This document shows, piece after piece, positions 38,376-47,243 of a stretch of 64,000 nt of DNA. How positions within the stretch are numbered: the first letter of the stretch is position 1; every line of letters begins with the position of its first letter. A program made the translations under genes and the position numbers. The stretch covers positions 62,001 through 126,000 of the forward strand of contig JAOICL010000003.1 in the NCBI GenBank assembly GCA_028131545.1. Direction: 5' to 3'. Below the pieces are notes generated by a model. That model saw only the letters and a list, made by a program, of their open reading frames with translations, did not search any database and was not told the origin of the DNA. This DNA is from Vibrio sp. (GTDB lineage: Bacteria > Pseudomonadota > Gammaproteobacteria > Enterobacterales > Vibrionaceae).

Positions 38376-38891
38376 TTAGTTGTTTAGCGCGACATCCATC
38401 GAATCTTTGATTGTATATTCTTTTGTAAATAAATAGGTTTTAACGTAGTCACCTTGGCTATTACGTTGAACATTATAAACATCAATGTTGCGTGTTAACG
38501 GTTGAGAGTAAACAAACTCCCCTACTTTTTGCAAATCCACATCCATACCTTCTCCATTTAGCTGGTACTTATTCTTTGTCACATCGATGGCACCGACTTT
38601 TTGACTCTGGCCTATACGTTCAAAAGCGTAACTATCACTTCCTTGGCGACCATTATGGTTGATTAATTGGTAATCACCAGATTCGAATGTTGTCATTAAT
38701 TGACCGTTTTGGTGCGTAACATTAAAAACATTAGTACGCAGGCTACCGACTTTTATAGTGTGATTTGATAGCGAGATGGTATTACTCTGACGAATCTCAT
38801 CCCATGTTGAGTCTTGTGTTAATGCAGCTGAAGCGCCAAAAGAAGCGATGGCTAAAATAATGCCTGACAGTAAAGTACGTGTGTGTTTCAT
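38376..38891 (-). CDS. Secreted protein of unknown function
   Basis: 171 residues with a clear type I signal peptide: KHTR, hydrophobic 8-18, cleavage at 'ASA-AL' near 23. The mature protein is hydrophilic with alternating beta-type strands, no cysteines, and many Gln, Asn and Ser residues. No family is recognised. It is a single gene with a hairpin after it and a long AT-rich region upstream shared with the divergent porin gene. Confidence 0.65.
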   Translation of the reverse strand: MKHTRTLLSGIILAIASFGASAALTQDSTWDEIRQSNTISLSNHTIKVGSLRTNVFNVTHQNGQLMTTFESGDYQLINHNGRQGSDSYAFERIGQSQKVGAIDVTKNKYQLNGEGMDVDLQKVGEFVYSQPLTRNIDVYNVQRNSQGDYVKTYLFTKEYTIKDSMDVALNN

Positions 38892-39188
38892 AATAAATCC
38901 CTCTTAGTCTTGTCGTATTGGATACCTTTAAATAGACACGGCTATGTTGAATTTAATTTCACAAAAGTTGATGTTTTTTTGATGTTCATCCGAATTATCA
39001 AATTTTATTCTTGCAATTGAACTTATCTATCAAATGGTGGACACCTTGGTTTTATGCGTGTAATTTAATAATGGATATAAATCTTAATGCATTAACTTAC
39101 GCTACGTGATGGCAGGGGAGAGTAGTTTTAGATCTAATATTTGATGATGTTATAAATAATACCATTAGCATGGAGTCTTATTTTATTC

Positions 39189-39204
39189 TGTGATTTATCG
39201 CACT
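39189..39204 (+). promoter_or_regulatory. CRP-like site, distal
   Basis: TGTGATTTATCGCACT fits TGTGA-N6-TCACA with two mismatches in the right half. It lies about 380 bases before the porin start, so it could also serve the divergent 38891 gene. Confidence 0.4.
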
Positions 39205-39325
39205 TAAATTTATATATTTTATCATTAGATAGATCAATGCGATCAATATATCTAACCCTTACCTTGTTTGATTTAAGATTTTGATTTTAAAGTTATTTTA
39301 TTTTATAAAGCACTCTGTTTATATT

Positions 39326-39341
39326 TGTGATGATTGTCATT
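39326..39341 (+). promoter_or_regulatory. CRP-like site, proximal
   Basis: TGTGATGATTGTCATT fits TGTGA-N6-TCACA with two mismatches. It lies about 245 bases upstream of the porin ATG. Confidence 0.4.
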
Positions 39342-39571
39342 AAATTGTAAAAAATTTGCGGTCCGTCCTATTTTAAGGCCTGTATGGGAACTATTTATTG
39401 GATCTTTTTCATCACGAATATAATCTATTGGACATGGATACACGGACGTGTATGCAGGAATTAGAAAGTAAATATAATCCACTGAATACTTTCTCTTTTT
39501 ACTTATTCTTTCCTTTTTGCTTGCCTCACTAAGGAATAGAAGAAAAAGCAATTTACTTTAGGAGTTTTTCC

Positions 39572-40567
39572 ATGGAAAACGTATTTAAGCGCACTCTTCT
39601 TGGTGCGGCAGTTGCTCTAGCAGCAACAGGTGCAAATGCAGCAATTCAACTTGCTGGTGAAAATGTAGAGCTTTACGGTGTAGCTGCTGGTTATAACATG
39701 ACTACCTCTTACGCAGCTGACGGTGCGGACACAACAAACCATTCTTTGATTGAAACAAAATTTGGTTTTAAAGGTCGTCATCAATACGATGATTTCGGTC
39801 CAGATATCATTTGGCAAGTAGAGACAGGTTATGCCTCTCACCAAGATCATTCTTGGGGTGCGTTTAACGGTTTAGTTGGTGGTCGTGATACTTGGGTTGG
39901 CCTAGATTGGACTAATGTTGGTTCTTTAAAAGTAGGTCGTCAGTTAGTTGCTGCTTATAACTACGTTGATTGGCCGCACTCTAACCCAGGTCTAGGTAAC
40001 GTTTTCGACTGGAACAATGATATCGGCGCTCCTTTCCAAGATCGTGCTGATAACGTAGTACGTTTTGATTCTGCTAACTTTGGTGGCTTTAACTTCCAAG
40101 CTTCAGCATCAGGCATGGAAGCATCAACGGATGAAATGGTTCTTTCTTTAGCGGGTTCTTTCCAATTAGGTCCTGTTAACCTACATGCTGGTCACTATTC
40201 TCGCGATGAAGCAGCTGATGGTTCTTTTGAAGATCATTCATACACAATCGTTGGTGCGTCTGCAGGTCTAGGTAAACTAACTCTTACTGGTGCGGTTAAA
40301 GCAATGGAACATGGCTCTCAAGAGCAAAATGCTTACTCTGCAACAGCTCAACTTCTTCTTACTGACAAACTTCTTGTTAAAGCGGGTTATGCATTAACTG
40401 AAGAAGTGGATAGCAATGATGATGGTGATGTAGCAATGACAGTTCGTTTAGGTTACTTACTGCCAAGTGCTTACCTATACGCAGACGTTCGTGATTACGA
40501 CTTCAACGGTGATGATGAATCAGCTGACCAAACTCGTCTACTTCTAGGTATGGAATACTACTTCTAA
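39572..40567 (+). CDS. Outer-membrane porin (general porin family)
   Basis: A 331-residue trimeric-type porin. The signal peptide 'KRTLLGAAVALAATGANA-A' is followed by 'VELYGVAAGYN'. The characteristic first strands with 'FGFKGRHQYDDFG', the 'WVGLDWTNVGSLKVGRQ' segment leading to constriction loop L3, and the C-terminal Phe of the sorting signal ('LLLGMEYYF') are all present. AGGAG lies before the ATG. The gene pair with a DUF2057 protein resembles V. cholerae VC0972-VC0973 as I recall it. Codon use is strongly biased, as in highly expressed genes. Confidence 0.92.
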   Translation: MENVFKRTLLGAAVALAATGANAAIQLAGENVELYGVAAGYNMTTSYAADGADTTNHSLIETKFGFKGRHQYDDFGPDIIWQVETGYASHQDHSWGAFNGLVGGRDTWVGLDWTNVGSLKVGRQLVAAYNYVDWPHSNPGLGNVFDWNNDIGAPFQDRADNVVRFDSANFGGFNFQASASGMEASTDEMVLSLAGSFQLGPVNLHAGHYSRDEAADGSFEDHSYTIVGASAGLGKLTLTGAVKAMEHGSQEQNAYSATAQLLLTDKLLVKAGYALTEEVDSNDDGDVAMTVRLGYLLPSAYLYADVRDYDFNGDDESADQTRLLLGMEYYF

Positions 40568-40595
40568 TTTATCGAGTTTGAAGTAAAATCTATTA

Positions 40596-40620
40596 GGCGA
40601 GCAGCGATGCTCGCCTTTTT
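40596..40620 (+). terminator. Porin gene terminator
   Basis: GGCGAGCA / TGCTCGCC with a GCGA tetraloop and a TTTTT run lies 29 bases after the porin stop. It overlaps the leader of the next gene, so the downstream gene may depend on readthrough. Confidence 0.88.
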
Positions 40621-40640
40621 AACGTTTAAAGGACTAAATT

Positions 40641-41294
40641 ATGAACAATAAAATCACGAGTGTATTAGCGGTAACTATGATGGCATCATTTAGTTCTATC
40701 GCAGCGGTAAAGGTTGATTTTCATCCGGAAGTCGAAGCAGTGATCATTAATGGTAAGGATTATTCTCAATCCCTAAATACACCAGGTGAAGTGGAATTGC
40801 CTGATGGTGCCAATCAATTAATGTTGCGAGTTACTCGATTAATTCGAGAGCAAGGTCGTTATAATAAATTCAAATCAGAGCCTGTCGTACTCACCATCAA
40901 TGCCACGGATACATCATTCAAGATCGAACCGGGTAAAGAATTCACATCGATTGAGCAAGTCGGCGATTTTAAGAAGAAACCGACTTTAAAAATCATGACA
41001 GAGTCAGGTAACGAACCGCAATATAATGTCGGATATTTAGAACGTGGTGATAGTTTGATTCGAAACTATTCTGCTGAACTTGCCGCGTTTAATGCACAAC
41101 ATAACTACCAATTCAGTATGGTCGCGGCATCTTCGGCGGCCGTAGTGGCGACGGAACAGGCTGCTGCATCAAAGGGAAGTACGAATACCATCTCCTTAAA
41201 TGAAGGTACCGATCTCGATAAGATGAAAAAAGCGTATTCAGAATTACCCTTACACCAACAAAAAGCCTTTTTATCTTGGGCGGTAACACAATAG
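40641..41294 (+). CDS. DUF2057 family exported protein
   Basis: 217 residues with a signal peptide cleaved near 'IAA-VK' (about 22). It belongs to the DUF2057/UPF0319 family (E. coli YccT type), function not established. The family pattern 'DFHPEVEAVIINGKDY', 'VELPDGANQLMLRVTRLI' and the closing 'LPLHQQKAFLSWAVTQ' are seen. It lies directly after the porin and its terminator, in the same direction. Confidence 0.85.
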   Translation: MNNKITSVLAVTMMASFSSIAAVKVDFHPEVEAVIINGKDYSQSLNTPGEVELPDGANQLMLRVTRLIREQGRYNKFKSEPVVLTINATDTSFKIEPGKEFTSIEQVGDFKKKPTLKIMTESGNEPQYNVGYLERGDSLIRNYSAELAAFNAQHNYQFSMVAASSAAVVATEQAAASKGSTNTISLNEGTDLDKMKKAYSELPLHQQKAFLSWAVTQ

Positions 41295-41440
41295 TTTTTT
41301 CATTCTAACTTTATTTCAGATAATCAAGTTCAGGAATAAATAAGAGCAACCTTTGACTAGAAATAGTCATCGAGTTGCTCTTATGCTTTAGCGATAGGCT
41401 GTTTGTGGAAGATTGCTAAGGAAGAATACAAACAGTATGG

Positions 41441-42295
41441 TTAGTAAAGTAGCGAATAGAGCTTCCGACGATATTGACCCGCCAGAGCATTTCCTTGACC
41501 TAATGCACTTAAAATATCCATGAATACCTTTCTGATTTCGCCATTATGTGCCCCGATCTCTTTTTGTAAAATAGGCAGTAATAATGCGAGCGCTTCTTCA
41601 TCACGATTCACTTGATGATATTGAACAGCCAGATCATGAGCGACGCTTAAGTTCATTGGATCTTGTGTTAAGGTCTCTTCCAGTGATTGAATTTCTGGTG
41701 AGTTGGCTGCTTGTGTATGCAGCTCTAGTTTAGCGACCAAGTTGTGATAATCCCCTTGTTGGTATTCTAATGGGATCGTATTCAATATCTCTTGAGCTTG
41801 AGATACTTGCTGAGTTTCCAGCAAGCAAGAAGCATGAATCAGTTTTACATCACCTTGATTTAAATACTCTTCTGGTAGTGTATTCAAAATGACTAATGCC
41901 TCTTGAAAAGCTTGTTCAGCGTATAGGTGCTGAATTTTTTTCCAATTCATTTCATCTTGGCTAGGTAAATGTTTGATCAGCATTTGTGAAATGGCATCAA
42001 TGGTTTGTGGACCACCAAGTCCATCAACGGCTTGCCCATTAATGAATAGTGCAATTGTTGGTAATGCTTGCACACCAAATTGCATAGCAATCGCCTGTTC
42101 TTGCTCACAATTGAGTAAAGCCAGTTGAAATGCACCACCACCTTGTTCAGATAGGTGCTTTAACGCAGGGATGACTTGGCTACTTTCTGGCTGAGAAGGC
42201 GCCCAAAAGTGGATAAGAATGGGAGTCTGCATAGAAGACTCCAAGACAGGGCGAAAATTTTGCTCATTAAGTTCTATAACAGTTTGGTTTTGCAT
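41441..42295 (-). CDS. cnoX: CnoX/YbbN-type thioredoxin-fold chaperone with TPRs
   Basis: A 284-residue chaperone/redox protein that in E. coli hands clients to GroEL and DnaK after oxidative stress. The N-terminal thioredoxin fold (about 1-108) has lost the CxxC: the position after 'FWAPS' reads QPES. Cys63 in 'LLNCEQEQ' matches the mixed-disulfide Cys63 of E. coli CnoX. The C-terminal half is TPR-like helices with a closing 'LSALGQGNALAGQYRRKLYSLLY'. E. coli ybbN lies next to ybbO; here an SDR gene of that type is 1.4 kb upstream. Confidence 0.92.
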   Translation of the reverse strand: MQNQTVIELNEQNFRPVLESSMQTPILIHFWAPSQPESSQVIPALKHLSEQGGGAFQLALLNCEQEQAIAMQFGVQALPTIALFINGQAVDGLGGPQTIDAISQMLIKHLPSQDEMNWKKIQHLYAEQAFQEALVILNTLPEEYLNQGDVKLIHASCLLETQQVSQAQEILNTIPLEYQQGDYHNLVAKLELHTQAANSPEIQSLEETLTQDPMNLSVAHDLAVQYHQVNRDEEALALLLPILQKEIGAHNGEIRKVFMDILSALGQGNALAGQYRRKLYSLLY

Positions 42296-42391
42296 CTAAT
42301 TATCTCTAAATAAATCATTAATAGAGATATGAGGGTTGAGAGGGAAAAATCAAGAGGGAGGAGGTGATCTGTTGTGCTGTCATTCTGAAGT

Positions 42392-42422
42392 AAAGAGTAA
42401 CTAGAAAATCCAATTACTCTTT
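42392..42422 (-). terminator. Weak hairpin after the PheC-like gene
   Basis: AAAGAGTAA / TTACTCTTT (9 bp) with a 13-base loop lies 30 bases past the minus-strand stop. The T run is poor. Confidence 0.5.
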
Positions 42423-42451
42423 CTTGAAAGTGTCTTTCGATAAACTAGCGA

Positions 42452-43225
42452 TTATTGAAGTTCATTTTTAATCATTATACGTTGATCTATCCCTTTCAAT
42501 GTCATTTCATCCATGATGAAATTGACAGTATTAAGGAAACGTTGTTCGCCTTTTGGAATAAGGTAACCGAATTGGCTTTTGGTAAAAGGAGTCGTACAAC
42601 TTACGGCTTCTAGACGCTTATCTTTGACTTGGTAATACAGTGCTTCAGGTGTCTCGGTTACCATTATGTCGACTTTACCAGCGGCAACGGCTTCAGGAAC
42701 ATCTAAGTTGTTTTCATATTTCGTAAATTGAGCGCTAGTTAAAAATTGTTCGGCAAAAGCTTCATTTGTCCCACCAATATTCATACCGACTTTTACGTTA
42801 CCTGTATTCGCTTCTTTTAGCGTATCGAATTTATTTCCTTCACCTTTACGTGCGAGAAAGCACTTGCCAAACGTCATGTAACCCTGTGTTTGTTCTGCGT
42901 TCAATTGACGCTGAATCTTTCGTGTAATACCACCCATGGCAATATCGTATTTATTTTGCTCTAAATCAGAAAGTAGACCCTTCCATGTGGTTTGAACAAA
43001 CTCAACTTTAACTCCAAGTGTCTTTGCAAAGTGATAAGCGACATCGATGTCATAACCGTTAAATTCGTTATTATGAAAATGGCTAAAAGGTTTGTAATCA
43101 CCCGTTGTTCCGACGCGTAATACACCTGAGTCTAAGATATCATCAAGTTGATCAGCAGAGGCTGTGGTCGGAAAAAGGCAAGAAGCGATAGCAAAAGGGA
43201 GTGCCTTTTTAAGTAGTGCGTTCAT
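42452..43225 (-). CDS. Periplasmic solute-binding-fold protein, cyclohexadienyl dehydratase-like
   Basis: 257 residues with a signal peptide ('TTASA-DQ', about 24) and a type-3 solute-binding (SBP_bac_3) fold. The pattern 'ILDSGVLRVGTTGDYKPFS', 'GYDIDVAYHFAKTLG', 'TTWKGLLSDLEQNKYDIAMGGI' and 'NIGGTNEAFAEQFL' follows Pseudomonas PheC, a periplasmic enzyme converting arogenate/prephenate. No ABC permease genes are adjacent, which favours an enzyme over a transport receptor. The enzymatic role is an inference from similarity. Confidence 0.75.
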   Translation of the reverse strand: MNALLKKALPFAIASCLFPTTASADQLDDILDSGVLRVGTTGDYKPFSHFHNNEFNGYDIDVAYHFAKTLGVKVEFVQTTWKGLLSDLEQNKYDIAMGGITRKIQRQLNAEQTQGYMTFGKCFLARKGEGNKFDTLKEANTGNVKVGMNIGGTNEAFAEQFLTSAQFTKYENNLDVPEAVAAGKVDIMVTETPEALYYQVKDKRLEAVSCTTPFTKSQFGYLIPKGEQRFLNTVNFIMDEMTLKGIDQRIMIKNELQ

Positions 43226-43648
43226 GGAAATAGGAAGTCCTTATCAGTTCGTTACTGCGTTGAATAGAGTTCATTCTTGTTCTGAGTTATTAGTAACAGA
43301 TAGGACGTCACAATGTAAATATTTTAATGCTTGGAAAGGGCTGTTATGGAGAGGGTGTTGATTTTATGTACTGGATGTTTTGTGGGATAGGTCGTTCAGT
43401 CTTGACTATACCGATCATGAATATAGCTTGGTGCTCCCATTCAGGGAGCGTACCAAAATAAGCTTTAAAACAATACAAAATACAAAATAACAAGACTTAA
43501 CCCGATATAGCTTAAGCGATTGAGCGTTAACACTATAATGATTCCTCTACTAGCTGAATAACTCATTAAAGGATAACGCAACTTTATGACAGTAATATGT
43601 CACCTGTGAAGTCTTTCGCAAAAAGTAAGGCGATCGTGTTTAGGTTTC
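43226..43648. other. 423-bp spacer between PheC-like and SDR genes
   Basis: No convincing gene. It holds a hairpin at 43428-43456 (TTGGT-GCTCCC, loop ATTCA, GGGAGC-ACCAA with a two-base bulge) without a U run, which could be a structured RNA element. The rest is unremarkable AT-rich sequence. Confidence 0.5.
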
Positions 43649-44485
43649 TTACGCAGCAGAATGTAAAATACGATCTAAGAGTCTAGTGGGTAATAAACGT
43701 TTAAGTACTCCAAAAACAAGAGTAGGAACGGTGACTTTATAGCGTATTTTTGGTCGATTGGCTGTGAGTGCATGTATGACGGGTGCCACGCATGAGGAAG
43801 CGGGAAGGGTAAAGTGCTTTTCTGATTTTTTTTGGCTTAAGCGATTGATTTGTCTTAAGTAGCGTTCTTCATGATGGCTTCCCTCTACCGTGATCCACTT
43901 TTTAAAAGCGATAAGCGCATTTGCCCTAAATTGCGTTTCAATAGGACCGGGTTCTAGCAATGAAATATGGATATTTGTCTCTCGTAATTCAAGACGTAGA
44001 GTGTCAGTCCAACCTTCAAGTGCAAATTTTGACGCGTTATAAGCCCCGCGATATTTCATTGCAGCAAATCCTAAGACGGAACTATTTTGAATGATACGTC
44101 CTTCACCTTGAGTTCTCATTAAAGGGAGGATTTGTCGTGTTAATTCATGCCAAGAAAAGAAGTTTGTTTCAAATTGTTCTCTAAGTGCTTGAGTTGGAAG
44201 GTCTTCTAATGCACCAGTTTGACCATAAGCACCATTATTGAATAAACCATACAGTTGACCATCAGTTATTTTAGACAATTGAGAGACGGCATTATCGATA
44301 CTCTCCTGAGAGGTTAAATCTAAATGTAGGCAGGTCAATCCTTCTTGTTGCAAACGTTCGACATCCACGAGTTGACGACAAGAAGCGATGACATGAAAGT
44401 CATCTCTACTGTGTAAATCGTGGGCCACTTCATAACCAATTCCAGTAGAGCAGCCGGTAATAAAAACGTATTTAACTGGTAACAT
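43649..44485 (-). CDS. Short-chain dehydrogenase/reductase (YbbO-like)
   Basis: A 278-residue NAD(P)-dependent SDR. The Rossmann motif is 'TGCSTGIGYEVA' at about 10-21, 'NNGAYGQTG' is the stabilising NNAG-type motif, and the catalytic Ser is in 'NSSVLGFAA' with YxxxK in 'AYNASKFALEGW'. 'LEPGPIETQFRANA' and the C-terminal basic tail ('KRLLPTRLLDRIL') resemble E. coli YbbO, an aldehyde reductase. The context near the cnoX-type gene supports this. Substrate unknown. Confidence 0.88.
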   Translation of the reverse strand: MLPVKYVFITGCSTGIGYEVAHDLHSRDDFHVIASCRQLVDVERLQQEGLTCLHLDLTSQESIDNAVSQLSKITDGQLYGLFNNGAYGQTGALEDLPTQALREQFETNFFSWHELTRQILPLMRTQGEGRIIQNSSVLGFAAMKYRGAYNASKFALEGWTDTLRLELRETNIHISLLEPGPIETQFRANALIAFKKWITVEGSHHEERYLRQINRLSQKKSEKHFTLPASSCVAPVIHALTANRPKIRYKVTVPTLVFGVLKRLLPTRLLDRILHSAA

Positions 44486-44544
44486 TGTTGCCTTCCTTAA
44501 TGATGAAGTGGATTGCTATATAACGAAATAACGGACCTTATTTT

Positions 44545-44829
44545 TTACTTAGAATCTGAATGGCCGAGATCTCTATCAGGATCGATAATGTTTCGTACCC
44601 GTTGTTTTAATATTTTTGCTTCAGGGAAACCATTATCACGTTTTCTTTCCCATATAGATTGTCCGTTACAAAAAATTTCAAAGTAACCTCCCGTATCAGG
44701 GTGGAGGCTGATTTGATCGACTTCTTCACTAAATGTGTGGAGTAATTCTTGTGTTAACCATGTTGCACGCAACATCCAATTGCATTGTCGACAATAGTAA
44801 ATACGAATATGTGCTTTTTCTTTTAACAT
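44545..44829 (-). CDS. SelT/SelW/SelH-family (Rdx) redox protein
   Basis: A 94-residue thioredoxin-like protein of the Rdx family. 'YYCRQCNWMLRATWLTQELL' carries the CxxC (Cys form of the CxxU of eukaryotic SelW). 'SLHPDTGGYFEIFCNGQSIWERKRDNGFPEAKILKQRV' is the family C-terminal half. It is likely a cytosolic thiol redox protein; its partner is unknown. It lies 10 bases after the TSUP gene, so they are co-transcribed. Confidence 0.9.
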   Translation of the reverse strand: MLKEKAHIRIYYCRQCNWMLRATWLTQELLHTFSEEVDQISLHPDTGGYFEIFCNGQSIWERKRDNGFPEAKILKQRVRNIIDPDRDLGHSDSK

Positions 44830-44839
44830 AGAATCGGTC

Positions 44840-45595
44840 TCAAAATAGTAGTTTTATACCAACGGCGAACGTTAAGAGTTCAAATGCTTTCTTAATGATT
44901 TGATTACTGGACACTAATGCCAATTTGGCCCCAAGAGCACCACCCAGAAAGGAACTGAATAGCAAAATAGGAAGCCATTCCCAATAAATAGGTGCACCAG
45001 CCATTGAAACAGCAATACCACCGATACCATTCCAAAAAAGCCCCACACACACTAGCGTCAGAGCGACGGCTTGTTTATAGCTATAGCCAAACCATTGGAC
45101 GAGGAACAAGGTAACAAGTAAGCCAGAGCCGGCGGTGAGGGAGCCATTGATAATACCAATAAAGAAAAGTACGAAACCACCTAATATAAATCCGATAGGT
45201 TGTCTTCTTTGGATGGTTTCATTGATCCCTAGATCCTTTTTGACATAGGAATAGAGACCTAAGGCGATGATCATGATACCTAAGCTAAATTCCGCGATAT
45301 GATCTGGGATTTTAAGGATCAAGTTTGCGCCTAATATGACTCCAAGAGAGCCAATAGCGATCACGTAGAAACCAAAGGAAACGGGGATAGAACGGTTTTT
45401 GAAATGGGTGTAGGCAGCGCCTAATCCTAGAGCAACACTGGCCACTTTATGCGTTGCCAAGGCTTGTCCAAAAGGAAGGCCAAGAAAGAGTAATAGAGGA
45501 AATTGCAGCAAGCCAGCCCCACCTCCAGAAAGTGATGCCAGTGTGTTTGCGATGAGCGATCCCAAAAAAAGTGAGAGGCTATTTATCCAATCCAT
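44840..45595 (-). CDS. TSUP (TauE/SafE) family membrane transporter
   Basis: An inner-membrane protein with about eight helices of the TauE/SafE family, members of which export sulfite, sulfonates or other organosulfur anions. 'LASLSGGGAGLLQFPLLLFLGLP' and 'INGSLTAGSGLLVTLFLV' are the two related half-repeats. The start at 45595 (MDWINSL) is preferred over the ORF-track TTG at 45667, which has no ribosome site and adds 24 hydrophilic residues; this gives 251 residues. It is upstream of the SelW-like gene. Confidence 0.9.
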   Translation of the reverse strand: MDWINSLSLFLGSLIANTLASLSGGGAGLLQFPLLLFLGLPFGQALATHKVASVALGLGAAYTHFKNRSIPVSFGFYVIAIGSLGVILGANLILKIPDHIAEFSLGIMIIALGLYSYVKKDLGINETIQRRQPIGFILGGFVLFFIGIINGSLTAGSGLLVTLFLVQWFGYSYKQAVALTLVCVGLFWNGIGGIAVSMAGAPIYWEWLPILLFSSFLGGALGAKLALVSSNQIIKKAFELLTFAVGIKLLF

Positions 45596-45705
45596 GTTAC
45601 CCGATCCATAGGTTTCTTTGATTGTAGAAGTATAAGGTATTCTAGCGGTGGCTTTGTGTAAACTCAAGAAGTGAATCGGAGTTCTAGTTTCAATAAAGAA
45701 CTAAC

Positions 45706-45736
45706 AATAATGCCCCCAGTATGATGGAGGCATTAA
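45706..45736 (-). terminator. toxRS operon terminator
   Basis: On the minus strand AATGCCTCCA pairs with TGGGGGCATT (one mismatch) and is followed by ATTGTT. It lies about 19 bases past the toxS stop. Confidence 0.7.
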
Positions 45737-45751
45737 ATAATAAAAAGCGAA

Positions 45752-46267
45752 TTAATGAGCAACTAAAACAGAAGAGCCTTGATTTAAGTTACTTGCAAGA
45801 ATCGAGCTTTCATTGATGACTTCAATTTTACGGCTAGATTGCGAATCTTGCTTATAGGTTTGTAAAATCAACGCGATCTTGTCTTCAGAAAACTTCTCTT
45901 GATTGATCGTTTCTATGCTTTCAAATTTATTAGGCTGAAGCAGTAAATAGTTATCAGTGACAGACCAAATACCTTCTTCAGAAATATCAATGTAGTTGAC
46001 GTCTTCTGGGTTCTCAGTAATTAAATTTAATCGAGTTTGGCGAACATAATTACCTGAATCAAGGTACATAATGTTACTGCTTTGTTCGATCTGTAAGAAA
46101 GGAATCGTGTCTTCTTGCGCATTCATTACGACGTTCGTTGTGACGGTTTTGCTTTGCCACTCAGAACTGGACAGTAATTTAGATAACTGGACATCGGTTC
46201 CCCAGTGCATCCAGCCACTTAAGCCAGCGGATACCGCGAGCGCGAGTATGGCTAATTTATTATACAT
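45752..46267 (-). CDS. toxS: ToxS, periplasmic partner of ToxR
   Basis: An inner-membrane protein with a short N-terminal anchor ('LAILALAVSAGLSGWMHWG') and a periplasmic domain that stabilises ToxR and with it senses bile and other envelope signals in Vibrio. The ATG at 46267 (MYNKLAI) is preferred: GGAG lies upstream and the overlap with toxR is 8 bases. The ORF-track start at 46282 is a GTG without a ribosome site. This gives 171 residues, normal for ToxS. Confidence 0.9.
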   Translation of the reverse strand: MYNKLAILALAVSAGLSGWMHWGTDVQLSKLLSSSEWQSKTVTTNVVMNAQEDTIPFLQIEQSSNIMYLDSGNYVRQTRLNLITENPEDVNYIDISEEGIWSVTDNYLLLQPNKFESIETINQEKFSEDKIALILQTYKQDSQSSRKIEVINESSILASNLNQGSSVLVAH

Positions 46268-47102
46268 TGCTTTCTTCTCCACAAGCTGTTTGTGTACTTT
46301 GAGCGTCAGTCACAACACGGATAGTATGATTTTTATCTGATTGATCTTTTGAATAAATGTAATTCAAATACAGATGTTCAGTTTCACTGCCAGTGACAAT
46401 GATATCGGCTGGCTTTTCTTCATTATCCGATTGATGAGAGGTAATACATTGCTCAATCAATGGAAGTACATTAGATAAATCTGACTGTGATGCCGTTGTG
46501 ACGATATTAATACCATTGATCACGGTAATTGGCTTTAACTCTGACTTAGAAGCAGTTGCTGTATTATAAACAACAATCGGCAGAATCATGGCACCAATGA
46601 GTACAAGTTTACTCCATAGGGTCATCATCGGAGATGGCTTCTTCATCGCAACGGTTGGCTTGATCATCTGAGAATGAGTCTGTGCCATGTCGATATTAGG
46701 CATAACTGGCGCCTCTACGGCAATAACTTGTGCAGGCGTTTCGATTTCTTGACCTGGTTCAATTGCTGTAATAGAAGCGATCAGTTGATAACCACGCTTT
46801 GGCACAGTCTTTACAAATTGCGGTGCTTTTGTTGGATCTTTTAGCATTTTTCGAAGAGTTGAAATTGCCTGTGTAAGACTCGAATCATCCACTTCAAAAC
46901 CTTGATCACGCCACACAAATTCATGCAGCTCTTTACGGCTAACCACTTCATTTTGTTTTTCTAGAAGTAACAAAAGAATACGACTTTCATTGCTACCTAG
47001 TCTGACAAGAGTGTCACTTTCCGCTTTATCAATCAGCGTATTGCTGGTTGGAGAGAAGATGAACCGGTCTCCAATCGCATATTTTAATTCTGTATTTTTC
47101 AT
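46260..47102 (-). CDS. toxR: ToxR, transmembrane transcription regulator
   Basis: An inner-membrane regulator with a cytoplasmic OmpR-type winged helix ('LGSNESRILLLLLEKQNEVVSR', 'FEVDDSSLTQAISTLRKMLKDPTKAP', 'VKTVPKRGYQLIAS'). A variable linker follows, then a transmembrane helix ('LVLIGAMILPIVVY') and a periplasmic sensor domain with two cysteines, usually disulfide-bonded. The family controls outer-membrane porins. The ATG at 47102 is chosen over the TTG at 47123 (280 residues). It overlaps toxS and is divergent from htpG, the standard Vibrio layout. Confidence 0.95.
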   Translation of the reverse strand: MKNTELKYAIGDRFIFSPTSNTLIDKAESDTLVRLGSNESRILLLLLEKQNEVVSRKELHEFVWRDQGFEVDDSSLTQAISTLRKMLKDPTKAPQFVKTVPKRGYQLIASITAIEPGQEIETPAQVIAVEAPVMPNIDMAQTHSQMIKPTVAMKKPSPMMTLWSKLVLIGAMILPIVVYNTATASKSELKPITVINGINIVTTASQSDLSNVLPLIEQCITSHQSDNEEKPADIIVTGSETEHLYLNYIYSKDQSDKNHTIRVVTDAQSTQTACGEESNV

Positions 47103-47243
47103 ATTATTGGTTAATCTTTTCAAAAAGTGGGAAGAATGTATCTACGTAATCAAACTGGGCTAATGTTTAGATTGTTTTATAAAGATTTGCGTGCATATTA
47201 ACCAAATTAAATATAAAAAAATATCGGATTTAGCTGTTTTTAC

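Larger units (their letters stand above)
38892..39571. other. 680-bp divergent regulatory region upstream of the porin gene
   Basis: Very AT-rich with no convincing gene; the minus ORF at 39303-39551 has no family features. Two CRP-like sites lie at 39189-39204 and 39326-39341. The long leader suits a heavily regulated porin; ToxR or OmpR control is plausible but no site can be assigned by eye. Confidence 0.5.

Noticed and set aside
39303-39551. Minus-strand ORF of 82 residues upstream of the porin gene
   Set aside because: No ribosome site, no family features, low-complexity AT-rich composition, and it lies in the regulatory region of a strongly expressed gene.
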